Both the position numbers and the translations under genes were made by a program. A model generated the notes under the pieces. It had not been told where the DNA came from, searched no databases, and was given only the letters and a program-made list of their open reading frames with translations. Below, piece after piece: positions 12,901 to 25,600 of a stretch of 64,000 bases of DNA; the first letter of the stretch is position 1, and each line of letters starts with the position of its first letter. The stretch comes from Norana najaformis. Lineage: Eukaryota > Annelida > Clitellata > Crassiclitellata > Hormogastridae. The DNA lies in the NCBI GenBank assembly GCA_964023275.1, contig OZ029929.1, positions 4,857,381 through 4,921,380 of the forward strand, in the 5' to 3' direction.

Positions 12901-15900
12901 CCTTTGCTCTCCTCTGCTCTACTCCACTCCGATCCTCTCTAATCTCCTGCCCTGACCACTACTCTCCTCATCTCATCTTCTCTCCTTCTATCTATTCTCT
13001 ATTCTCCTCTTCCCTCTCTGTCTCTCTCTTTCTCTCTAAACTAATCTAATCACTTATATAGCGCCGTTATCATAATGCCCAAGGCATCAATTGATGGTCG
13101 CTTCAAGTGAAATCGTAATCTGCGTTGGACAAGACAGGTCGAATTCAGAGAGTCCAGTAATTGGGCTACAGTGTCTGTCTCTGTTTCTCGCTGTCTCTGT
13201 TTATCTGTCTATGTTTCTGTTTCTCTGTCTGTTTCTGAACTCGTCTATCTAGAAAACAAGTAAATGCAGCTGCGACAGTTAACGAATTCGGTAAAGACCC
13301 TTCAGCATCGTATAATCGATGGCTAAGACTCTCTCACTGAAGGACTTTGTCTTGGAGTTGCGGCGTCATTACGAGATACATGGACCTTCAGACTGACAAC
13401 TCTAGTTCATACACTCGTCAGCGATTCACTGTCGTCGGCAGAAAGGCGGAAGTTAGCGTCGCTACCATCGATCATGATCCGGCGCCGGAAGTGGATGCGC
13501 CTGTAGCCTTTTGGGTCATTCATCTTGTCTTCCAATTTCCTACGGCATCAGACAACGACATAGACAACGACGTAGACAACGACATAGACAACGACTATGA
13601 CGCCAGTTGTTTAGCCTGCGAGGAAAGAACATTCACTAACAATGTATTCGACTTCATCTTCGCCCCTCAGTAGTCTTCAGCATCTACGCAATGTGTGTGT
13701 ATGCATGTATGTATGTATGTATGCATGTATATATGTATGTGTATGTATGTATGTATGCATGTATATATGTATGTGTATGTATGTATGTATGCATGTATAT
13801 ATGTATGTGTGTATGTATATATATGTATGTGTATGCATGTATGTATGTGTGCATGTATGTATGTATGCATGTATATATGTATGTATGTGTGTATGTATGT
13901 ATTTGTGTATGTATGCATGTGTATATGTATATGTATGCATATATGTGTATGTATGTATGTATGTGTATGTATGTATATGTGTATGTATGTATTTTTGTGT
14001 ATCTGGGTATGTATGTATTTATGTGTGTATGTATGCATGTATGTAGGCCTCTGCATATGTATTTATGCATGTATGTATGTATCTATTGCATGTATGCATT
14101 TGGGTATGGATGTACGTATGCATATTTGCCTGTAAGCATTTGGTTGTGTATTTAGGGATCTATATATGCATGTAAATTATGTAAATTATATATGTATGTC
14201 TGTATGTGTCCATAGATCATGTGTATGTATGTATTTATGTATGTATGTATGTATCCATATATCATGTGTATGTATGTATGTATGTATCCATATATCATGT
14301 GTATGTATGTATTTATGTATGTATGTATGTATCCATATATCATGTGTATGTATGTATGTATCCATATATCTTGTGTATGTATGTATTTATGTATGTATGT
14401 ATGTATCCATATATCATGTGTATGTATGTATGTATGTATCCATATATCATGTGTATGTATGTATTTATGTATGTATGTATGTATCCATATATCATGTGTA
14501 TGTATGTATGTATGTATGTATGTACTTTGTGTTGACACTCAGATTTTATGCGCAAATACCGTCTTCTGATGACCTCAGTAAAGAGCAGATAGTATATAAT
14601 TCGTCAAAGGTTTTGCACATGTGTCAGCGTGGGTCTGTCTGTTTATCTCTTTCTGTGTGTCTGTCTCTCTTTCCGTCTGTCTGCACTTTTGCCCATCAAT
14701 ATCTCACTCCACCGGTCTGTCGATCGTCGTATCGATCTCCGCATTTAACTACACTTAATCGATATCTCTCCGCCAAGTCTCGATATGACAGTTCCGTTAA
14801 ATCCGTCACAGACATTCTGACGACAGCCGAGTTTGATGCCCAATCAAAACTGACGCCTGATGTTTATCGATTACATCGGCATTCGATCACTACTGCCACA
14901 TACGTGATTTACCGATAAGTAATCAGCAGCAGCAGAGACCCACTCCATTCCAAACAACCCCCATTGCTACACGGTTATTTATTTATTCCCCATTATTTGC
15001 GAATTTGGACCCATGGGCCCCATTTGCTGGTGCCCTGCCACCCTCCGGTTACGAGGCACAGATCATACCACTACACGACTGCGTCCCATCTTATCTTACA
15101 TTAAGTCACTTTAAAGTATCTGACCTTCCCGTTTGCTACCCTATCACGTTGATGAATTATTTCATGGAAAACCAACGAGTTTCTCAGCGGAAGCGATATA
15201 TAAATATTGACTGCATTCCATTACGTTAGCACAACCTCGACTAAGGGTGTGAGTCAAAAGAGGAGGACGAGGAAGTGGAGGAGGAGAAATAAGTCCAAAG
15301 CCAACGACAGTCTTCTTCTTTGTAGTCTTCATCGTCTCCCTCTTCCGCCTCTTCTTCTTCTCCTCAATTACTGCATATAGTTATGCATCCCACAGCCTTC
15401 CGTCCTCCCCGACCATGGATTTTTCTCTGACGCCGCGCTGCGTCTATCTGTCTGTGTCTGTCTGTCTGTGTCTGTCTGTCTATGACTCTGTCTGCCTACT
15501 TGTCTGTCTGTATGCTTGTGTCTGTCTGTCTCTGTCTTTCTTTCTTCTCTATCTGTTTATCTATTCTTTGTCCACTTTCTGTAGATATTCGTCCCTGTTT
15601 CTAATATATCTATTCTTTGCGTGTGTCCGTCTGTCTGTCCGTCTGTCTGTCTTTGTGTCTGTCTGTCTGTCTTTGTGTCTGTCTGTCTGTCTGTCTGTCT
15701 GAACTGTCTGTCCTCCAGCCAGCCATCCTTCTCTCTGGCGCTCGGTTGCCCGTCGCAATTAAGCGTGTATGCACCAAAGTCCACCATTACCGAGCCAAGC
15801 TTCGTGCGTTGTGTAGCGCTGGCAGCATTAAATCTCCGAGCCCAGGGTCGAGTTCTGCTCTGCGTCCAGATGGGACGCAGACATCGACTGCCAGCGGATT

Positions 15901-18195
15901 GCATGTGAACCAGCCAAAGACGGCGAAGCCTCGTTCCGACCGGCCTAATGCGTCGTGCCTTCCATCTCCCAACAGGACTCGGGGTCCGGTGTAATGCGAA
16001 ATAAATTCCGGCGACAAAATCCTTCCGGCCACGCCCACTTCCGCTGCCAGGACGAAATTTTGCACTGAATAAGTGCGAAGTCTCTTCCGAGGATAAATAC
16101 TTTCCGGATGGCGTAGGCGAATTTGTAAATAATTGTCCTGTTGATGAAGCAGATTACGCGCCGTGCAAAGAAATATTGTAATTAATGCGTGTAAGTGGGA
16201 TCCGTGGCTAATTACATCAGGATTATGCAATTAAATTTAGCACAAAATGTGATTCCGAGGGACGAAGCGGTTTTAAGATGCGAATCTGACGAATATGAAT
16301 ATGAGTTCCAACTTGACTTGCAGTACGCGCTGGGATATGAGAAAGTAGGTCACCAGCCGAATGATTGGCGGACTTTCACAATTATCTGTTAACTATTAAA
16401 TAATAAATATGATAATAATAATTATTAATTATTTGCTAAAAATGATTTATTTATCACGCGTATTCAGTAACATACCCGGATCATATCTGGCAATGAAGAC
16501 GAGGCTGAGGCGTCTACGTTGCTATCTGACATGATATGTCACGTGAACCAATGACACGTTTTGGAAGGATTTTGTCGCTGAAATATGTTTCGCATTACAT
16601 CAGCCTCGCGACCTTCCACCTCCTCTATCCATGCTCCTCGGCCGATCGGAGATGCCCTACGTCCCATTTTGAATGCGCCGAAGTGTTCGCCAGGGGTCGC
16701 GAGCTCAGTGCTGAGACGCACTTAGCGCTGAGCGGAACGCTTGCTTTGTAGGTAGCGAGCGCGTGTTTCATTCGGCGCTTGAGCGGATCGAATAAGCGCT
16801 GAGCAAATGACAGCAGCGGATGGAGAGTTAGCTGAAAGAGGTTTCCATGGCGTTCTGTTTAAAGGCAGCGTTTAGTGTGTGAAGAACACGAGGACAGTTG
16901 ACCAAAGTGTGGCCATAGCGATTAGAATTTGTCTGATAGTGGGCAACAGCAATGACGTATTAAAACATTGGTTAAAGCGGCTTTTTGCTTCGAGGAACAA
17001 AACTCGCTTGACTTAATTAAGCTGACGTTGACGTGGTTTGGATTGGATAGTTGACATGGATAGCATTGTATGATTGACTTGTTTGACACTGAATAGGATT
17101 GTCTTGGTGACTTAGCGCCCATTTCATCGTTGGCTCGGTTAGTAATCCTCCAGTGACGCAGTTAGATTTGACTGACTGATTTTGCGTTGATTTCGTTGAC
17201 GTGACTTTTTGACATAGTTGGCATCAACTCGATTTAACGCGTTGACGCGGTTGACATTTATTCGCCTACTTTATTGGCACTTACTCGTTGACTTGATTGG
17301 CACTTACTCGTTGACTTGATTGGCACTTACTCGTTGACTTGATTGGCACTTACTCGTTGACTTGATTGGCACTTACTCGTTGACTTGATTGGCACTTACT
17401 CGTTGACTTGATTGGCACTTACTCGTTGACTTGATTGGCACTTACTCGTTGACTTGATTGGCACTTACTCGTTGACTTGATTGGCACTTGTTGACTTGAT
17501 TGGCACTTACTCGTTGACGTGGTTGACGCTGACTCATTGACTGGTTGACATTGAATCAGTTGACGGTAACTTGGTAGGCATTAGCTCTGTAGACCTTCAC
17601 TTTATGCGAAACCACGGTTGACGCAGATCTTGTTGGATTTTGTTGGCGTCAACTGGCTGCACAAAATGGCAGCCACGAATGTTCAGACGGTTGCCATGGT
17701 GATGATTTGGACCTTGGAGACACTGGTTGTCGCGTCTGCACAGTTCTTTAACGCAGAACATCACGGTTAGTTCTCACGGTCTACTGTGGTGGGTGACATC
17801 GTCATCCTCATCCTCATCATCATCCTCAGCATCGGTATCATCGTTATCCGCATCCTCCTCATCACCATCCTCCTCCTCATCATCATCCTCAGCATCATCG
17901 TCATCCTCATCCTCCTGATCACCATCCTCATCGTCATCCTCAGCATCAGCGTCCTCCTCGTCCTCCATCACCATCCTGCTCATCTTCATCCTCCTCCTCA
18001 TCATCCTCGTCATCCTCAGCATCATTATCTGGCACTAGCGATTTGGCGGCGATAGATGCAAGTTAATTACCTCCGGTCTTTTCGGTTTAGTTGTTTAATT
18101 AATTTCTGATTTACTGCTCCGTTAGTCCAAGTCTTGCCTTAGCTTTGTTTTTACTTTCTATATAGCGTATATTAGTATCATGCTTAGCTGTACGT

Positions 18196-18231
<36 letters not shown>

Positions 18232-19630
18232 CTGTAATTATACTATTAATATACGGTGTAGGATGCTCTATACAGTTACATAGATTACAGTTGGATACGT
18301 TCATGCATGCATTCATGTGTACATATATACATGATACGATTAAGTAGGGGAAGAGCGTGGGGTGCATGGGGAGGGGTAGAGAGGACAGGCAGATCAGAAG
18401 AGAGAAAAATATTCAAGGAGATTAAGGAAGCAAGGGAAGCGAGGAAGAAAAGGCAGCCAACGGCTGGAAAAAATATTTACCAGCTAATCCTGAGTGATCA
18501 TGTATACTTCGGATTAATAACAATAATGATATTTTTAAAATATATCTTATGCCCAGGTGCCAGTGATCCCTCGGGTCTTACAAAAAGGCTCAGGAGAAAC
18601 ATTATTATTATTGTTGTTGTTGTTGTTGGTTGTTGTTGTTACTGCTGATGCTGCTGATGCTGCTGATGCTGCTGTTATTATTATTATTATTATGATCATC
18701 ATCAGCAGCAGCAGCAGCATCGTCGGCAGCAGCATCATGACCACCGCCATCATATATAAGACTGGTTGGTGAATAACTGTTACAATATGTGGCCATTTGG
18801 AATATACAGCGAGTGAGATCTGTTTGCTGTGTACAGACTGAAATAACGATTTGGTGTCGGTTGGCATATGTTACATTCGACCCATAGACGTTCAATATGC
18901 TCTCTAGATCGGCGCAATCAATCGGCTCGATGATAAAAGTCTATGGACGATGCTGGCCATCTCGTTTTATAGTCGCTCGTTTGGTATCATCCTTCCTTCC
19001 CCTCCCGCCGAATCCAGAAGAGAGGAGAGAGAACTACGGTGCAGGCATGGAACAGGGATGAGAGACAGGGTTGTGGAAGAGGAAGGAATAGGCAGGGATG
19101 GATGGAGTTTCAGTGGAAGGGATAAAGAATGGGAGAGGCAGGAATGCAGTAGAAATGGGCTGAATAGGATGCAAGGAGGAATTGTAAGAGGTAGGGAGGA
19201 GGAAGGGTCGGTGGGAAGCAGGAATTGAGGAAAACGGGAAAGAGGAAGAAGAGAGACGGAGAAATGAATTTAGATGAGGAAGGATGGATAGCAGCAACTG
19301 AGGAAGGAGCAGATGAAAAGAAGAAGGAGCAGAGCGAAGCAAGGGCTGACTGGTGGTGTCAGGGAGAAACGGATGGCTGAGAGATGAAGAGGTTGGAAGG
19401 AGTCATGGAAGGCTGGATCGATGGAAGAAGGCAAGAAGGCCTCTGTCACGTTCTACGCTACGTCACTTTGTGCGTGTTTCACATTTTAGTATTAATGTTG
19501 ATGTTGATCATCTTTGTGCTGGTGCTGATGGTGCTTGTGATGATGATGCTGGTGACGATGATGCTAGTGATGATGATGATGCTGGTGGTCATGATAATGG
19601 TGATGATAATGACGACGACGACGGTGGTGG

Positions 19631-19661
<31 letters not shown>

Positions 19662-22600
19662 GAAGTGATAGCGAGACGCAATTAGATGCATACGAAACAC
19701 GGATGTTTTCAATAATGGAGCAGCATACGAAGAATAAATAGAAAGAGGGAAATGGATTCTTGGAAAGTAAGAGGCAGTATGGGCAAAAGGCGGAACTGCG
19801 GCTGGATGGATGAAAAGGCGGCCGAAAATTACGAATCCACGAGGAAAGAAGATAGGTGGAAAGAGTGAGTAGCGCAAGAAAGGGTAGGAAATGTAAGGAG
19901 GAGGGAAGGAGGAAGAGAGAGGGAGCGAGGGAGGGATGGAGGGAGCGAGGGAGGGAGTAAAAGTGAACGAGGCCGACAAAGAACTTAACTGGAAGGGATG
20001 AAAGGGATCCTGTAGATGCTGGGAACAATGGGAGGTGGCCGAGTGGCATTATGGGTGTCATGGGAGGCGAAATGAAGGAAGCGAGAAAGGATCACGCATG
20101 GGAAGGAGCAAGAGTAAGATGAATGAATGGTTGGACGGACGGACGGATGGATGGATGGATGAATGGATCGGCACTTGAGCGGATGGTTTGATGGATGGAT
20201 GGATGGGTGGGTGGGTGGAGTGGGTGGGTGGGGTGGGTGGGTGGGGTGGGTGGATGGGCTTTTGGTGGATGGATGGATGGATGGATGGATGGATGGATCG
20301 GCATTTGAACGGATGGATGGATGAACGGAGTGAGTGAATGAGCGAGCGAGTGACGGATGGAGGAAGCGAGCGAACAATGTGCTCATTGAGTCTATGCACT
20401 AGATGTGGGTGTGGGTGGGTGGGTGAAGAGGGTGGGAATCGGGAGGCACTCTCATGGGACACAGGGTTCTTGTTTTCCTCGGAGAATCTATTACTTTGCG
20501 GCTAATTGAATTTCTCGACGTCCAAATTAGATCAAGATGATTTAATGAATGGCTTGTTCAGGCGCTACATAAATTTGTATACTACTTAAGTGCACCGATA
20601 CTTTATGTAAACGTTTGACCAAAGTACGAGTGTGTTTAAATAGCAGTGTCTGGTATGGGCAGACACTAGCGCGGTCAAAATGCTCATATAATTGAGTGAA
20701 TGAGCGAGCGGGCGGGTGATTTTGCGAGCGAACTAATGAGCTTTTCACTGTTGCTCAGGCTTGTTTCAAGTACTCAGAGCGAAAGTACCAGTACAAGTAC
20801 TTGAGCAGCAAGTTAAAGTGCAAGTGCTTGAGTATAAAGTGTAAGTATGAGTACTTGAGCAGCAAGTTAAAGTGCAAGTGCTTGAGTATAAAGTGCAAGT
20901 ATGAGTACTTGAGCAGCAAGCACAAGTACTTTGATGCTATTCACAAGTACAGTTAAAAGAGCATGCTTATGAACACGAGTCATCTTAGAGCGCCTACAAG
21001 CATGTGCAACACATGTCCAAAGAACTTTGAAGTTTTCTCTAAGTCTTATCCCTAAGTGGAACCTCTCAAAGATCCTCCTGTCGATGAATAAGATCCACTT
21101 CTCAATTTCATCTGGGTCATCTTTGGCAGTTTGCTTCTTCGCTCGCATCGAATTTCTTTGGAACAACCAAAGATTCCTAGCTTAGGAGCGTTTCTAATTT
21201 CTCTGGAACAGCTCTTGGCAAAATGTTTCCATCTTTAAGACATTTTGAATTTTTCTGAGGCCTTTTAAAAATCTCTGGAACAACCCATTGCAAATGCCCC
21301 TATTTGACTTGGGAGCCTGTATGAGTGTAATTTCTCATGAAGGACCCATAACAGATGGACGGACTCAACTTAACTGCTTCTGCCTGACAATCTAATATGC
21401 ATGATAATTTCTCTGGAACAGCCAACAGCAGTTTCTTCGTAACTCCATGTAGTCACATATTTCCTGCCGGCAAATACTCCTTTAAATTCTGATCTATTTT
21501 CTTGTGAAGATACTTAAGAGCTGCTGATGAAACACTTTACTGGGGCTTCTAGAAATTTCCTAGTAACGCTCGGTAGTTATTCCATAGTTATTCCACTCAT
21601 CAAACTCTTCCCTCACCATCTTCGTCGCCAACCCCCGGCTGTTTATTCTGCCCTCTCTCGCCACTTATACCCCCACGACTTCAGTCGCCATCTTGTTGTG
21701 GTGTTATTCGTGTCACGCAACTGCTCGGTGATGCGTGGAATGGGTCTCGTGACTTTGATATCAGAGAGTCAGTCAGTCGGTACATTTGTTGATTCGTTCC
21801 ATTAAACGCCCACATGTTCCTGTTCGTTCATGCTTTCCATCCCTTTGTTCATTTGTTCATTTAGCAAACCATCCGCTTCCTTTTCCCCTCATCTCACTTT
21901 CCGGTTCAATTCCAGACACCATCCACCGTAGCCGTCTGACTGTCTGCCTGCCTGACTCTTGGATCTTGACCTGGAATCGAACCCTTCATGCCTGTCGATT
22001 TTGTTCTGACTGAGCACCTGTGATTGAGGTGGTTTCCGCAACATAGCTTTCGTCGGGCGTTGTAGAAATCTCGAGCATTTGTCCCTTTTCGTTCGTCTGT
22101 TCAATCACCTAGTTGTCCCGCTGTCTCTCAGTCCGTCGCTCGGCCATGCAGTCCGGGATCATGTTGATCTACGTTGCTTGGCATGCATCGGAAATTGCTG
22201 ACTTAGTATGTCAGGAGTCCTCGAGGAATGTTTTTACTGCTGCGGAAGATATTTTGTGAAATCCTAGACGCCTGTGGGGACATCATGGAACGATAGAACA
22301 CAATGTATACGAAGAATCAGAGGATGAGAATATGATCGAATTTATGAATGAATAGAAATGTTTGCTTTTATAAGTGAATGAATATGGTAATGGATTTGGT
22401 TGTCTGCTTCTTTGATTGTCTATTTATTATGCATCAGCTCGACGCATGAATAATTCATCTTAACGAATAATTACATAACAGAGATTATTATTATTATTAT
22501 TAATTAGCAACTTCTAATGCGCCAGTGTCTAATGCACAAGGCATCAACCGATGGCACACCAAAACCAAGCCACAATCAGGTCGATATCCAGGAGGTCAGT

Positions 22601-25600
22601 CCGCACGACAGAGAGGCAGCCTATGGTGGATAAGCAATTTGAAACAGGTAAGTTTTAAGTTGAGAACGAAATGACAGGAGCGACTGAGCAGAACGAACAG
22701 ACACAGGGAGGGAATTCCAAAATTTTGGTCCAGCAACCGAAAATGCTCGTTTACCAAGAACAGTTCTAGCCCAAGGTATGACAAGAGAAAGACAATCAGA
22801 TGACCTTGCAGAATAATGGTAAGTCTGGGGAATAAGGATTGATTTCAGGTATTGTGGTTGGCCATAGTTCAATGTTTTATAAACCGTAAGTCCTAATTTG
22901 AAACAAATCCTTTGCTGAACAGGAAGCCAATGTAAAGATTTAAGCACAGGCGTTATATGCTCATATTTAGAAGTATTTGTTATGGCTCTAGCCAAGGAGT
23001 TCTGAACTCTTTGGAGTTTCTGCATGTTTGATTTAGTGATACCAACAAGAATGGAGTTACAATAGTCAAGACGACTGGAGACCAATGCGTTAGCTAAGGA
23101 TATTCTGGAAGACATGGGGACATAATGCCTAATTCTGCGTATGTCTCGAATATACATATATGATGACTTACAAATACCATTTACATAGTTTGTGAGGGAC
23201 ATGGTTGAATCAAAAACAACACCCAAGTCACGAGCAGTATCAGTCATCTCAATCAGTGAATCACCCAGTTTTACAGATTTAAGATGAGGAGGGGGATTGG
23301 AAGTGAGAGGAGGAGAGGGGAGGGGTGAGAAGAGGACAGGAGAAAGGAGAAGACAGGAAGGGGACGAAAGAAGACGTTAGGAAGTAAAAGGGGAGGAGCG
23401 AAGAACAAGATCGTAAATCTATTTGCATTAATCAGTGCATTTCCTGTTTGCTCTGGAGACACATGTGACTAGCCGTCGACACGTGATGTAACGTTCGTTT
23501 CAATCGACTCCCTATTATCGCCCGGCTCTGTTCATTTGACAAATAAACGCTAGAGGGACACCTATCACCAGCGCCACGCCCCGTCACATCTTCACGGAGA
23601 TGGCCCCCTTTCTTTCCCCGTAGATAGATTGTCTTCCCAGCGCTTAACCCCATAGTTTGAGCCCCTTATGGACGAACAAATAATGAGACTATATCGATAA
23701 CCCAATCGATGAAACCACTTGGTTACCTATTATTATGCTTATGCTCGCCTTTATTATCGCTTAAGTCTGCTCAGTTGAGAAGGCCTAAATGCCTATGTCT
23801 TGGTCTCTGTTTTGAGATCGGATTTATCTGGTCCTCCGACCTCTGAGAGGACCTATCGAGTCCTCTGTCCTGTGACAGGAATTATCTGGTCCCTCGGACT
23901 CAGTCTTCCATTCTTAACTCCATTTCATCTGTCAGCCCGTTTTTATGAACACGCTGTATTAGATGACGCGGGAAAATTTGAACGCTCGTACAACTCAAGC
24001 TTGCATTCGTGGACATGCGCAGTGCGGTATATTTTAACCTCAGATACTCAGACACGTGGAAATACATAGGCTTGAATTAGATATATGTACACATGTTCTG
24101 CCTGGACATAGATTTGATGCTAAGCCTTCGAAGTGATCATCTACAGAGTTGAAAATTAGAAATCAGAGAAACTGCACGAATTTGTGAGACATTGGACGTT
24201 CTTGGAAAGAGGAAGTTCAGTATGAATGAAAAGAATAGCTACATGTGTGATTTATGTAGAAATACGACAAGTTATTTCGTAGAAGGTTTTATAAGTACTC
24301 TGTAAGAAATAGCGTAGAGAATCGATCTACGAGTGTAACTAAGGCTCAACACCCAATGTTGAGGTTTGTCTCATCGGCAATGTGTCTATAGGCTTCTCTG
24401 TAACAATTTCTGCAGATCGTCTATACACTAATGTACACACAAGTCGCAACAACTTTGTAGAGAAAGAAGTCTACATCATTGTAGTGTTTTCGCTACATTT
24501 TCCTATCATTAATGTCTACGTACACCTACTACTATGTCTACATTTATGTTGTGCTGTATCTACTTTTATATTCTAGTATTGACTGCATTTATGTAGTCTT
24601 AAATCTACGTCTACGTTGTAATAATGTCCACATTTATATGATGTTCCATGCGCATCTATATCCACCTGATTGCGGTTTTGGCTTTGGTGTGCCATAGGTT
24701 GATGCACTGTGCATTATACACTGGCGCTATAGAAGTTATTAATTACAATTACAGTTAATATCGGTAGTGCAGTACAGTATACGAGATATGGAAGACTGAC
24801 ATCATCATTCTCTCTTCAATCCTTAATTCGTCCAATGAGTTTTAATGACACACTCTTCCTTGCAGATTAAAGGATTAGATTAACAGATTAGCGTTAATCT
24901 GCACATCTGTGCTACTAATGTGCCACCATTTTTGCTCTATATGCGTCATACATTATGAAAATAATGATGAAGACGACGACGATGATGACGGCTACGATGA
25001 TGACATTAATCATGATAATCATAGTCATTATGATGATATTGACTGACTGACAGACAGTTTGAGTGAATTACATATATTTGTATATTTTTATATATTATTT
25101 ATTTATTTGCTTACTTACTTACTTACTTGCTTATTTATTTATTTATTTTTTGCCTATACCAGCGACCGACTGTGATGCCCGCTTCATCAGTACGCAGCGG
25201 AAGAACGGTGTGTTCAGCTCCCCGAACTTCCCCAACTCTTACCCATCGGACGTCGTCTGTCGCTACACTTTTCAGGGTCAAGGAACCGAACGAGTTCAGC
25301 TCATGTTCACCGATTTCGACCTCAAACATTCGGCTGAAGCACCCGACAATTCAGAGTCGGTACTCCATCTGTCTCCGATTCCGTCTGTGCATGTCTGTCT
25401 GTGTGTGGCGGTCTGTGTCTGTTTGTGTGTGTCTCTGTGTGTCTGTCTGTTTGTCTGTGTTTGTCTGTGTGTGGGTCTGGGTGTGTATGTCTGGGTGTCT
25501 GTCTGGCTGTCTGTCTGTATCTGTGTCTGTCTGGGTGTGTGTATGTCTGTCATGTCTGTGTGTGTGTCTGTCTGTCTGTTTATTGGCGACAAAACTGACG

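Noticed and set aside
17262..17520. Regular direct repeats resembling a CRISPR array
   Set aside because: Units are contiguous with no unique spacers, and the genome is eukaryotic.
7019..25162. Extra CUB or other exons hidden in the 18-kb intron
   Set aside because: No CUB-like or other domain motif with phase-compatible splice sites was seen; very short exons could still have been missed.
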